This document shows positions 49,224-59,977 of a stretch of DNA of 64,000 nt, in pieces (the stretch's first letter is position 1; every line of letters starts with the position of its first letter). The stretch is from Anthostomella pinea (lineage: Eukaryota > Ascomycota > Sordariomycetes > Xylariales > Xylariaceae), in the NCBI GenBank assembly GCA_963556695.1, contig CAUWAG010000006.1, forward strand, positions 3,038,001-3,102,000, read 5' to 3'. The position numbers and the translations under genes were made by a program. The notes under the pieces were generated by a model that was not told the DNA's origin, did no database searches, and worked only from the letters and a program-made list of their open reading frames with translations.

Positions 49224-50956
49224 ATGGCGACACAAACTCAGACAATCTCGCTCACAGCCCGGCACGTCGGATCCGAGTCCGGCACTCCTCCGGCACCGGC
49301 GCTCCCGCCCATTCCCCGCAAGAAGCAAGTCGTGGTGCTCCTCTCCGCCTTCACCACCATCGCTCTCACAATAGGCTACAACCAATGCTTCGGCGTATTC
49401 CAAGAGTACTACCTCTCGCCCAGCCAAAACATACTGGTTCCATCTCCAGCCTCACAGGCCTCACCGCGAACAGCGCTGCTCAGTTTCGTAGGCACGCTAT
49501 GCTACGGCCTGACCTGGGCCGGCGGCATTCTCGTCAACCCGGTCATATCGCGCATCGAAGACGGAACATGGGGTCCGACCGCCACGCCCTCGACTCGCCT
49601 GTGGCGCCGTAGGGCCCTGCGGCTGCTGACGCCGAGGACCATCACCATGCTGGGCGTGGTCATGATGGTGCTCGGATTCGCGCTGGCCTCCATGTGCACC
49701 TCTATATGGCAGCTCCTGCTCACCCAGGGCTTGCTGGTTGGGTTTGGGATGTCGCTTCTTTACTTCCCGCTGCTGGCACCTGCGCCTGAGTATTTCACTA
49801 CTCACCGGGCTACTGCTATGGGATTTGTAAGTATCCCCTTGGCGATCCCGACCGTTATGCCGGTGAGCCCAGGTACCACGTCACACACTTTATCAGTGGA
49901 TGAGAGCTATAGCTGGGCTGTTCGATAGTGCACTTTGTCCCTTGAAAATCTCCAGAGCCATCGACACTGATTACCTTGTGTCCCTCCTAGATGCTAGCTG
50001 GCGGCGGTGCCGGCGGCCTTATATTCTCACCAGTCATCCGAGCTTCTCAGCTCTCTGGGCGGTCGTTGGACACTAAGGATATTTGCTGGATTTTACGTGG
50101 TCGCTGGGTTGCCAATCGCCTGGACGGTGCCACGCAGCCGATTTGCAGGTGTTTCGACTGCAGAAGGACCTGAGAGGCGTAAAATCCACGTCTCACGGGA
50201 TTTGGCCTCAAAACCGACCTTCATCTTCTCTGCTGTAGCCGCTTTCCTCCAGGTGAGTACCCAACCACCCTCCATCTCGCTCCCCTATCAGAACAGTACC
50301 CGCGGGTGTTTTGCAGACCTTGTTTCTCGTGCTTACATCATGGATTCATTTCGTCGCACCCACCTCGAATCTCCGTGACTGACCCGCTTCAGGCCGCCGG
50401 CGCTCAACTTCCACTCGCCTTCATCCCCTCCTACACCGTAAACCTGGGCCAAACCGCCTTCCAAGGCGCCACCCTCCTCGCCATCAGCAACGCCATCAAC
50501 GCCGTCTCGCGCGTCCTAACCGGCTACGCCGGCGACCGCCTCGGCCGGCAGAACCTAGTCGTCGTGACGCTCTGCCTCTCGGCAGCCAGCGTCTTCGCCT
50601 TCTGGCTGACCAGCGTCCTGGCGACCACCACATCCTCCCTGTCGCTCTGGCTGGCCTTTATCGTGCTCTACAGCATCGCCGCCGGCGGGTACTACGCCCT
50701 CTTTCCAGCGCTCATCGCCGAGGTCTTCGGCATCCGGCAGTATGCGGCGGTCAATGCGTCTATCTTGGTCATCAGGGGTCTGGGGACTATGTTTGGGACG
50801 CCGGTTGGGGGACAGCTGCTCGGGAGGGGAGATGGCACGAGGGCGTATGCTAGTATTGCGTACTGGGATGGCGCGCTCTTGATGGGCGCTATGGCTTGTT
50901 GTGTTGGGGTGCGGTGGGCTGATGGGAAGGGGAAGGGGTGGAGGTGGGTTGCTTGA
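49224..50956 (+). pseudogene. MFS transporter, monocarboxylate-porter (MCT) type, frameshifted
   Basis: Exons 49224-49826, 49991-50252 and 50393-50956 have good borders. Exon 1 has the first membrane helices (VVLLSAFTTIALTIGYNQCFGVFQEYY; ALLSFVGTLCYGLTWAGGILVNPVI; TMLGVVMMVLGFALASM; QLLLTQGLLVGFGMSLLYFP). Exon 3 has the last six, with GYAGDRLGRQN as the MFS motif between helices. In exon 2 the frame opens with LAGGGAGGLIFSPVIRA and then the homologous sequence (LLSSLGGRW) continues in a different frame. The break is at about 50041-50045, equal to a 2-bp loss or 1-bp gain, and the original frame stops at 50171-50173. MCH-type proteins export or import small organic acids and metabolites in the plasma membrane. 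A sequencing error would restore a 12-helix protein. Confidence 0.75.
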
Positions 50957-51161
50957 TTGTGATGGGGCTTGGAGGCTGGCAAGCCGTGAACTTCCTGTCT
51001 CTGAGCATTGCAGGTATTGTTCCATATCATGGTGAAAGGCTTGGACTACAATTCACTGGGTCTTTCCCAGTCTACTCCACTTGAACCAGGACGAACCAAA
51101 CAACGCCGTTATAGACCGTCCAAAAATCGTCACCTCCATCCAATTATGGATACACAACACA

Positions 51162-51249
51162 TCCGAATTGGTGTAGGGGTTAACATTTCACGCTCTCATT
51201 ATCAAATGATTGTTCCGTGGAGCCCGGGGTTCGATTCCCCGATTCGGAG
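51162..51249 (+). tRNA. trnE-CTC: tRNA-Glu (anticodon CTC) with 16-nt intron
   Basis: A full cloverleaf can be drawn. The acceptor stem TCCGAAT pairs with ATTCGGA (51242-51248), discriminator G at 51249. D stem is GTGT/ACAT, anticodon stem TCACG with CGTGG (one U-G), T arm CGGGG-TTCGATT-CCCCG. The anticodon CTC at 51195-51197 is followed by A37 and an intron at 51199-51214, in the canonical place after position 37; C38 follows. The A box (TGGTGTAGGGG) and B box (GGTTCGATTCC) are good. It sits between the MFS gene and the terpene cyclase gene. Confidence 0.92.
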
Positions 51250-52478
51250 AATTGTATTGTTTTTGTCTTTCATGGTTAGATCCATGACTGGCTGTCTCCC
51301 TTTTTGTCGCATTCTGTGCGCAATCAGTCTCTGTCTGCTCTGCCCTACGAAAGTGGGTCTACGGCTCAAATTTTAGACTGGCGCCCACCCACCCATCAAC
51401 ATCAACCCACCCGCCTACCAAAAGGATGGCGACCTTTACCGAGCGGAAGTTCCAATCACTCCTCGTTTATTAGCCACCACGTCTTGGCTCGGATCATCAG
51501 GCTACATTGACGAAGCCTTTTGTCACAAAGGGGGCCGAGTGTGGCAAGTTTACTTGACTACTGTCGGGTCTGGCCTGCCGTCCCTGGCCGCGTCGGCATT
51601 CGGCGTGGACAATATGCTACCACGCAAAGACATCTATCGATTCTAGTAGATGATCATAAGCCTGGCTCACTGGCAAACAAGTATCCGTTGCCATAGCTCA
51701 TCGAGTATTGAGCACATGCTTCGACAGCACCTTATTGAGGTCGAAATATTGCATCTACATGCCCTAGCTGGAGGGAGAAACACGCACATACGTCGAGACG
51801 CTTCATGTATGGGAACAGGTCCAAGATCTGTCAGCGCTTGCTTTTGCTAGAGCTCCCAAGTCGTTTGCTGTCTCCGTTTGCTCCTTCTTCTGCCATATGT
51901 TGGGCTGCTGCGGGCTCCTATCGGTCATTATCTCGGTTCCCCTTGCCCGTTTCCATCCAAGTCTTACACGTTCTCCAACAACGCCCGAACAGCGGGCTTA
52001 CTGATCGCGCAGAATACTTCCGCACGGCGTATCACCGATGCGATAGAGACGGGGAGCGAACGGCAGGCGGATCCTAACTGGCTGGATCAAGGAGGCTTTT
52101 CAGCTGGTCGCGAACCAGCACGTTTTCCGTCAAAATGTAGCCAAAGCACTCCGCGGTGGCTGGGATCATGCTTGCTGGAGTATTTGGAAGTCTGCTGCGA
52201 AAGGGTGGGAGGCTGACTGGCTGAGCCAGAGTGCATATGCGAATCCAATCCGCCATATCAGAGGAAGCCCCTATGTCACTGGTCAGCGTGACACGACAGA
52301 GATGCGTGAGGCAGGTGAGTCGGCGCTTAGGACGCTGACGGCCCAGCGTCAACGCGTATGGACGGCGGCAGCCTTCATATAAGATCCGTGGCTACTATCT
52401 TCTTCTTTTGAGACGAATCAGCAAGTCAAGCTAGCTGATCCTCAAGTCATCGATCAGCACAACTTCCGACACTCCAGC
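51250..52478. other. Intergenic, no gene recognised
   Basis: 1.2 kb lie between tRNA-Glu and the terpene cyclase gene. I see TTTTTGTCTTT about 10 bp after the tRNA end (51257-51270), a likely RNA polymerase III terminator, and otherwise nothing. The cyclase promoter should lie in the last few hundred bases. Confidence 0.4.
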
Positions 52479-54086
52479 ATGCTGCCAGAAACACCTCTCG
52501 CCGACCAGGAGGGGTTGTGTGCCACGGTACCACACGGCAATGATGAAGAAAGAGAAAGACTGTTGAATATGATGCGAGGCTCAACAATTCACTTCCATGG
52601 CCTGCAAGAAATGTTCGAGCACTGGCCTCGTGCCGTTCATCCAGACCTCCAAAAACTGGACGACGATGCCCAGAAGATTCTCGAAGGGTACATACTCCCA
52701 AGTGCCTGCGTGAAGATCCATGCTGAGCTCTGTTCTGATAGGGTTCTTTCATCCGCTGGAGATGCGAGTCGCCTGAAGAAGCTGAAGAGCTCTGTCATTG
52801 CGCTGCTTACAGCCTCGTGGTGGCCCTACACGTCTTTCGATGCTCTGCGCGTGGCCACCATCATGTCGATCTGGGTATGAGAAGCTCTGATCAGTACCTG
52901 CCTTCATCACTCATATTCGCTGACCGGAAATTAGCTGTTCATATGGGACGACGGTGCATTTTCAGCAACATAATCCTCGTAGTGGTAACTTACTGACTAG
53001 TTCTAGAAACGGACTCATACGAATACTCCCAATTGATCAACGACTACGACCGCTCGTGTGTCTACCGGGACGAGACCATCCGGTATATCCGAGGCGGCCT
53101 ATCATTAGACAGCCCGAAGATAGATCTTGGCTCAATTTCGAATGATCGAACCATTACCATGTTCAAGCCGGTTGGGGAAGCGATTGCGAAGTCGTGCACT
53201 CAACGTCGGTCGCTCAACCTCCTGCATCAGCATGACTCATAACACTACGCTTACACTCCCTTGATGTAGGCCAGATACAGCGTTTCTTCGACGAACTGTT
53301 GCTCTTCGTCCAGATGACCGAAGAAGAGCATCTGTCGCAAACGAAGCACATAATCCCAACTGTCGAAGAGTACTTGGAGCGTCGCATGGGATCGAGCGCC
53401 GTTGGGGTATGTCTGGCGATTCATGAGTATGTTACGCAGTCGTATTGGTGCGGGATGACAGTCCGCTTATATGCTGCAGGTATGCCTTGGGGATCGAACT
53501 ACCGAAGGAAGTGATGGATGATCGCGCAATGAAGGCATTGTGGCACGAGACAAATATCATCATCTCAACGTACGTCGACATTGTCCATGGCAACGGAAGC
53601 AGACTGACATATACCTTTCCAGAGTCAACGATTGCCTCTCAATTAAGAAAGAAGTGGTACGTACTACTTATCCCGCCTCCCAGACTTGCCCGACCGCACT
53701 GATCACTCATGAGATCCTGCAGGCTCAATCACAGGTTGACACACTGATTCCGTTACTCTGTCCGAAGCTCGGTTCGGCGCAAGCAGCGGCAGACGTTGCT
53801 TTAGAGATGATACGCTCAGCGACATCGCAGTTCCAGGCTGCCGAAGCCGAGATCCTACAAAGATACTCGCATATTCCACATATCCACGACGACCTTCAGA
53901 GATTTGTCGATAGTTGCAAGTACGCCTGTACTGCCAACCTGGATTGGAGGTAAGATGTTTAGTTTTGATCGCCGGAGCTGTCCACCGAATCCGGCTATTC
54001 TGACTTATCTGTGCAACAGCTTGGTGTCGGGACGGTATGGGCTTGATCAGGCATCCAGCGGAGGCGTGATATCAATCGCTCTATGA
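52479..54086 (+). CDS. Class I terpene cyclase (sesquiterpene synthase-like), intact
   Basis: Eight exons fit in phase: 52479-52874, 52935-52953, 53007-53204, 53270-53426, 53480-53569, 53623-53656, 53723-53949 and 54020-54086 (395 residues). The Asp-rich metal motif DDETD (about residues 137-141) is formed by exons 2 and 3, after LFIW. The second metal motif NDCLSIKKE (about residues 289-297, consensus NDxxSxxKE) lies in the 34-nt exon 6. The C-terminal RY pair is in SGRYGL (about residues 379-380). These three bind Mg2+ and the diphosphate of a prenyl substrate and ionise it, giving a cyclic terpene; farnesyl diphosphate is the usual substrate. The exon 3 donor (GTCGGT) is weak but required by phase. 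No stop or shift is seen. The neighbouring P450 and MFS gene suggest a terpene gene cluster. Confidence 0.88.
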
Positions 54087-54343
54087 TGGGCCATGGCGAC
54101 GAATACTTGTTTGCCAATGAGTTAGTCCACTTTCGGGGACGCAAGGGGAATCCGGACAATGACTGATAGGCGCACGCGGCAGCCCGAAACCGATAAGGTG
54201 GTGAACCGAGCATGAAGCCACCCTATAGGGCATGTAGATTCCTAATGGCCTTTCCGTAGATGTAGAACATCAAGAAGAACGAAGAAAAGGGCAAAGCTAA
54301 TCGCGGCCATCTCCCCGAAGACTGCCAGACACACCGCTTTCAA
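54087..54343. other. Short intergenic region between convergent genes
   Basis: 257 bp lie between the 3' ends of the terpene cyclase and the dienelactone-hydrolase-like gene. Nothing is recognised. Confidence 0.4.
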
Positions 54344-55126
54344 TCAAGCACTAGCCTTGCCATGCAAATGGCTCTTCATCCACTGAACAGCCTTATCCTT
54401 CCCCTTTTCCATCGCCTCCCTCTCCCCCACACTCTTCTCGTCCCCCCTCGTAAAACAAGCATGCGCCACCCCGGGAAAATGCACATACTCCACCTCCCTC
54501 CCCGCCACGCCCCCCAACACCAGCTTCTCAAACGCATACCGCTTCAGCTCCGGCGTGAAAGCATGGTCCTCCTCCGGCGCCAGGATCTGCGTCGGCACAT
54601 CGACCCCATCGACGTCCTCCTCCGTCAACCAGCTCGGGTGGCCGGCCGTGATGCAGTCCACAAGCGGCTCGGGCTCGTGTTCTTTCGCGCCGAGACGGAA
54701 CACGGCCCACCCGCCGAAACAGAAGCCCACAGCCGCGACTCTCTCGTACCCCTTCTCCCTCAGGGCCCGCGCGGCGGCAAAGACCTCCGGCTCCCGGATC
54801 GCGCGCGAGTTGCGCGAGACGAAGCCAGGGATGTCGAGGCCGCCCCAGGTCGCGGGCCCGCCTGCGACCGCGGCCGCGGGCAGGACTTCCCCGCCGAAGA
54901 AGTCGGGCACGTAGACCGTAGCGTCGGCCTCGGCGGCGTAGTGGTCGGCCAGCAGGCGGATGTTGGGGAACGTCCAGCCGAAGAGGTCGTGCACGAGGAG
55001 GATGGCGGCGCGCGGGTTGGTGCCGGTGGTGTAGGTGTCGAGGTCTGCTAGCTTGGTGGTGCGGCCGCTGGGCGTGCCGTTCCACTGGAAGCCTTTGAGG
55101 CAGCAGTCCGATACAGAGGTTGCCAT
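54344..55126 (-). CDS. Dienelactone hydrolase family protein
   Basis: A single exon encodes 260 residues from the ATG at 55126; an upstream in-frame start at 55219 would add 31 residues with no homology pattern, so the internal ATG is preferred (MATSVSDCCLKGFQW is the common family start). The fold is an alpha/beta hydrolase. The nucleophile block is GFCFGG with Cys at about 136, Asp about 187 lies in APEEDHAFTPE, and His about 222 in FPGVAHACFTRGD. This is the Cys-Asp-His triad of dienelactone hydrolases. The characterised bacterial enzymes open dienelactones in aromatic degradation; fungal members have varied or unknown substrates. It sits tail to tail with the terpene cyclase and may or may not belong to that cluster. 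Confidence 0.88.
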   Translation of the reverse strand: MATSVSDCCLKGFQWNGTPSGRTTKLADLDTYTTGTNPRAAILLVHDLFGWTFPNIRLLADHYAAEADATVYVPDFFGGEVLPAAAVAGGPATWGGLDIPGFVSRNSRAIREPEVFAAARALREKGYERVAAVGFCFGGWAVFRLGAKEHEPEPLVDCITAGHPSWLTEEDVDGVDVPTQILAPEEDHAFTPELKRYAFEKLVLGGVAGREVEYVHFPGVAHACFTRGDEKSVGEREAMEKGKDKAVQWMKSHLHGKASA

Positions 55127-55815
55127 TGTGGTTGGGGAGTGTATAGAGATGAGTTGGGGATGGTGTGAGTCGAGGGATGTTCTGAAGTTAAAGTAAACAC
55201 TGCGGGTATAATCTCGCACAGTCCGAAGTCCGGGAATATATGGTGGATGTTTGCGAGGAGTACTTGGTTAGACATTCAGCTAGCAAGGATGGTAATCGTT
55301 AGCGGTTCCAAGGTATGCTTTTAAATCCAAGATGATGCCCGTAATTATTTTCATGTTAATACATACCCGTCCTCATAAAAAAGTTCTATGAGAAAGTTCC
55401 AATCGCGCAAAGTTCTACCTATCACCATTGCAGATACACGTGGAACCGCTAACCAGTACCATCTTAAACACCTCGGGCTGTACTTAGGTAGCCCTTAAAA
55501 GTCCGAAGTCCGAAAATAGTGGATGCTTGTGAGGAGTGCTGGGGTATACTTAAGATCGAGCGTCAGGGTTGCCGGGGGGTGGTGGAGCACAAGATGTTCA
55601 CTTCATGTCTACAAGATGCGATCTCAGTTACCTAAGTAATCCTGAAGTAATGTCACCAGACCAATAGAAGTCACGGGTAAGTCAATATTAGTGTGTCTTC
55701 GTTTCTAATAGAGCTGTCTTGCCGTCGGATAACATAGGTGTGTAGGATACCACCTGCACGTAGACGTGAATCCGTTTTGAAGCAAGCGGATCCGGAAACT
55801 TCGCGTACTGAGCGC
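55127..55815. other. Intergenic, no gene recognised
   Basis: This is the upstream region of the dienelactone hydrolase gene and the 3' side of the F-box gene. A short imperfect duplication is present: phrases like GTCCGAAGTCCG...ATA.TGG(T)GGATG.TTG.GAGGAGT occur at about 55217-55262 and 55500-55540. Confidence 0.4.
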
Positions 55816-57438
55816 TCAAATCTCCGGAGCAAAGCTTATCGCCCTGATAGCTTTGGTGGGGAAATGCCTGGCCAATGCCCTCCCATTCTCAGCCGCGTCA
55901 GAATCATCGTCGTCCGACGTCTCGTCCACTGGGTCGGTACCGAGTGTGGTGAAGGTGCTCATGATGCAGTCGTCGTAGATTCCCATGAAGCTGACAGGAA
56001 CAGCAAGTTCGGGGGTGGAGCACGTAGGCACAGACAGGGCGGGCCTGTTGACATCTAGCCTCCCTTCGCCATCGAGCGACAGGATGTAGACGCTGTCTTT
56101 CACCTCGAAGATGATCCGCTTACCGCCGACCGTGTCATGAATGTGCAGCCAGCCGCCTAGGTCGAAACTATCGCCGCCAGGGTCACATTCGACAATGGAC
56201 GTCACAGAGGCGAAGTCCTCCTCACTGCGAAGAGCCTGTGGCCAATCCGCACAGATGACCAGCCTGCCTCCACGCGAGACGCCGACCATGGTCTTGCCGT
56301 TCAGCATGCCGGCGCCCCATTCGTCACGCTCGAGTGGTGTGATGTCAGGGAGTGCTTCAGAGTCGTCGTAGAAGAACAAGCCTGGATGAATTGGTAGGCA
56401 TGACAAGCCCAATTCCGGGACCATCCGTGCGAGAAGGTAACGGGTGGAATCAGGTAATAGGCTCATGTATTCTAAGAGTTGTCAGCGACGTCTCCGAAAC
56501 GGGTGATGATTGAACTGACCGTCTTCGTCAGCCAGATCCGGCTGGGGGTGGCGGATGTGGTAGATTGCTGACGGCTTGACCATGTGTGGATGAATGTGGC
56601 CTAGAGGGTCGCCCGATGTCTTGTCGTGGATGTGGTAGTCATGCGTGCCGATAGAATACATGACGGCGTCTGTGTCTTGATCGAGATGTCCAACTGCTCC
56701 GTCTTCGATCTCGACGCGTTTTCGCAATCTTGGTTTCTCTGGATGTGGTAGGAAGTCGTAGACGAAGCCTTCTCCTTCGGACGACACAACACAAAGAGTG
56801 TTGTATGACAACTGAAAACCTCTGGTGATCACGTCATGAGGCAACAGTGCGACCTGGCGAAAGTGACCCCGCGCTAATCCGGGCAAGTCTGTCTTCCAAA
56901 CCTCCAGCGTGTTCCTGAAGCGATCCCAGACAGCAGTGCCGTCCTGGTATTCTAGATGTGCAAACCTGCGCACTTCATCCCTGGGCAGAGACCACAAGAG
57001 GTCGCCCGAGTCCATGTCGGTCACGTTGAGGCCGCCCGCATGAGAGGTCGAGACGATGAACCTGCGCTTGAAGTCGGGCCTGAACCGCCAGATGGGAGAA
57101 GTGCCAACCTGGATGACGGTCTCCTTAGGGCTGGGCCTCTCGTCGCTCCACGACTTCTCGAGCAGAATGCGCCGACGGCAAGCTTCTTTCCACGATTCGA
57201 CGCCCTCGCCGTATCTGGTAAACGATTCCAAGCCGTTCAGATACTGGCCCGGCTCGCGCAATTTCATGGCACCGGTGGTGCCGGGCGCTTTGGCGGCGTA
57301 GATGGCATCCTGGTGGGTAAAGTCGATGAAGTTGCACCAGGATCGGGATGAGCGCGTCAAGCTGGCGATGCTCCCGAACGAGGCGAAGAGCAAGATGCGC
57401 AGTACGACCTCTGCAGGCAAGGCTGCCAAGGGATCCAT
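55816..57438 (-). CDS. F-box protein
   Basis: Exons 57438-56520 and 56471-55816 are joined by a phase-1 intron (GTCAGT...TTAG) and give 524 residues. The N-terminus MDPLAALPAEVVLRILLFASFGSIASLTRSSRSWCNFI is an F-box, which binds Skp1 in SCF ubiquitin ligases. The rest looks like a series of beta-rich repeats with alternating hydrophobic strands (for example GGLNVTDMDSGDLLWSLP, NTLEVWKTDLPG, TLCVVSSEGEGFVYDF), perhaps a degenerate propeller that would recognise the target. The C-terminus has an acidic stretch (DETSDDDDSDAAE). The ATG at 57438 is chosen because the F-box begins four residues later; upstream in-frame codons add nothing recognisable. The target is unknown. Confidence 0.8.
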
Positions 57439-57757
57439 GATGTGCGGCGCGCCCGGTGACTGGACACTGGTCAGGGAATGAATAGGTAACGTTATGCTTA
57501 GGCTGACGAGTAACGAAGGCAGTATCCGAAAAGGCGAATTGACCAAGGTCACGTAATGGGCTGGTGATGTGCTCGGTATCGGAGAGCAAAGACCAGCATT
57601 GAGGCGATGCACTCAAGCAGAAGTCGATGGATGTTTGCTTTCGTGGATGCACCTTGAGCGTCACCCCTCCGGTGCAGCTCAGCCTTACACTTGGATAGTT
57701 CTACTTTCAAAGATATCCCAGAAATGTAGCGGGGTTGCCGAAGTGCATGTCGCTTAA

Positions 57758-58051
57758 ATGAGTTTCTGCAGGTCATGTGACAGCGCGTTTCTGCCTTCGC
57801 GGCTGATGGTGGGGTCAGCCCCCGATTCTGTCCTGTCTTCCACTTCCAGTCTCCAGATGCATTCCCAGTTCCGCATCCACCCATCTCTCTTCACCACCTC
57901 GACCACTGTCCTGACGGCCTTGGAGAAGCTTTACGAGATATACGTCGAGCGCCCCGAACAGCCCGCCCCGATCCCACTCTCCACGACCGACTTCGACTGT
58001 CTCCTCCGAACCATCGAAGCCTGCATCGGCCCCCTATTCCCTCATCTATAG
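57758..58051 (+). CDS. Small hypothetical protein
   Basis: An uninterrupted 97-codon frame lies divergent from the F-box gene. The second half has an ordered look (HPSLFTTSTTVLTALEKLYE followed by IYVERPEQ, then TTDFDCLLRTIEACIGPLFPHL), compatible with an amphipathic helical protein starting at the internal ATG of MHSQF (about 57857). I do not recognise it. A chance open frame is a real possibility. Confidence 0.3.
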   Translation: MSFCRSCDSAFLPSRLMVGSAPDSVLSSTSSLQMHSQFRIHPSLFTTSTTVLTALEKLYEIYVERPEQPAPIPLSTTDFDCLLRTIEACIGPLFPHL

Positions 58052-59479
58052 CAACCTAGCTCAGCTTCCGCCGCACCACTTCCAAAGCGCGCGCATTACG
58101 TCTCAACCGCGGGGGAGACTGTTTGCTTATGCGAAGAACTAGAACGGAGGAGTTGAGGAGATTTGGCTTCATTCCCTTGAACGCATGTGTGACATGGTGT
58201 ATGAGGAAGATCTTCTGAATATGACTTCATGTTCCTAATCTAGCATATTGAGATGGTACGATGATGTGGAGTCAATTCAGGCTCTGCTATAACCTCTGAG
58301 CAAATTAACGGTTTCATGGCTGAACTCTGTTCGTCTTCTCCCTCAACTTCAACGCCAATCTTCTGACGATGAATCTGACTAGCAAGGCTTGAAACTTCAG
58401 GCTGTGTAGTCATATCAAATCAGAGGAAGTTTCCTTTTCCTATAGACCAGATGTCAACAGTCCAAGACTCATTGAGGAACTGCGACTAACCCCACTGGTC
58501 CTGTAATATGGAGGACGAGCACAGCCAGGCACATGGATAGAGTTGGTATTGATGCGCCATCCGGCTAGTTGCCCTAAACTCCGAATGCCAGTGTAGGGTC
58601 GAATCCCGTCAGTAGTAATATAAGTGACTGAAGTTCTATATGTTGCTAGAGCTCTATAAGTGGCTGAAACTCTATAAGTGGCTCGGGAGTGAGCACCGAG
58701 CAGTAGTTAACTCCTGTAGGTGGACAATGAGATGGTTTTGCAAAACTTAAATACACTTGCGAACTAGCAACTCCCAGCTTCGAGATTGAGAGGCGGCTCT
58801 ATACCCTTAGACGCCACGCACGTGGGAATTAGCACTATTCGTTTGGTACGAAACAGGCATGGCTTTGACAGAACAAGACGGAATCTGTTCCGCAGTATTA
58901 ACTAACATTCAAATTACTATATAGTCAGTTGGTGGGTTGTTTGATTGGTTGGTTGCAGTCTTGAACACGGGCGAGACGACGTGGCAAGCAGCCCACCCGT
59001 ATATACGTACCCTCCACCCTTGTATTTATACACGTGGCTTCAGAGGCCAATTCATGCCTCCTCAATTCCAGAGCGTGCAGTACCGTTACTACTCGTCCAT
59101 TCCTTTTAAACCCTAGCGCCAATAAGTCACTCTCTTAACGCCGATGGTATCACGAGCTCCTCCCACACCACCACCACCGCGGCGGCGGTTCACCTGCGAT
59201 TGAAGCGGTCGTATGCATGTAGTCAGCCCCTTCTATCGACGTATCCGGCGCTGGAACTCTCTCGTATCGTGGTTCTGGGCCGTCGACGTTGCGTCGTCAA
59301 AGAACGATGTGTGCTGTGATTCTCGTCGTCAGGTCCTGCGGCGGCGAGCGGCAACGACTCTCTCCCCAAAGGTCAAGAGCCGGCGGGACGGTGACGACGT
59401 TGTCACCGTACCTTCATTGGCCACAATCCGTGACCACGCCAATTGTCACGTATTTGGCGCCCAAGGTTATAGTAACATA

Positions 59480-59622
59480 AACCTGCTCAATACTTTCACC
59501 GAGGTTTTTTTCCCAGGGCGTCCGTCTGGCTGCAAATATACATATACCATCCACTATAATGGCGCAAACCTTCTCAAACCTTTCTCCGAGATCCTTTGCA
59601 CGAGGCGTCCGTCTGGCTGCGA
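59480..59622 (+). repeat. Imperfect direct repeat, 87-bp period
   Basis: Two copies of about 54 bp begin AACCTGCTCAA (59480) and AACCTTCTCAA (about 59567) and end with an identical GGCGTCCGTCTGGCTGC. In one forward frame both read as N-L-L-x-x-F-x-E...RPSGC, so the spacing is a multiple of three. Confidence 0.6.
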
Positions 59623-59977
59623 GTAGTCCAATGACTCAATGGTCCAGATTGACTATTTATAGGGCTTGTCTCCGTCTTGCGTCGACTGTTCTTCCCTCCC
59701 ACCCACCTTACTTTCTCCACCCTACCGTTCCCTCCCTGTCTCTGATCGGATCTTCCTCGAGGCCACCCATATCCTAGACCCTGATCATCGAAGTGAAGAG
59801 TTAGTACTCATTCCCTTCGGTATTCTGAATCCTGCTTTCCGATTCCTGCTGTACCCTCTCGAACACGGAGCAACAACGCCCAAGTGGTGCATCTCCAACC
59901 TTGCCTGACGAAGCTTGGGCCTCCATTGTGTCTCTTGTGTCCCAGTTCGACGTGGAGAGAACCAGCCGTTAGGGTCC

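Larger units (their letters stand above)
57439..59977. other. Region with little supported content
   Basis: Upstream of the F-box gene there is one plausible short divergent frame (57758-58051, annotated separately). Further on: a degenerate tandem repeat of CTCTATAAGTGGCTGAAA-type units near 58618-58685, a tRNA-like B-box segment near 58600, and an 87-bp-spaced direct repeat near 59480-59622. The promoter of the gene starting at 59978 lies at the right end. Confidence 0.4.

Noticed and set aside
54362..55051. 229-codon plus-strand frame
   Set aside because: It is antisense to the dienelactone hydrolase gene with its intact triad.
58560..58618. B-box-like GGGTCGAATCCC with an ACTCCGAAT loop
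   Set aside because: No acceptor stem or D arm can be drawn; at most a tRNA fragment.
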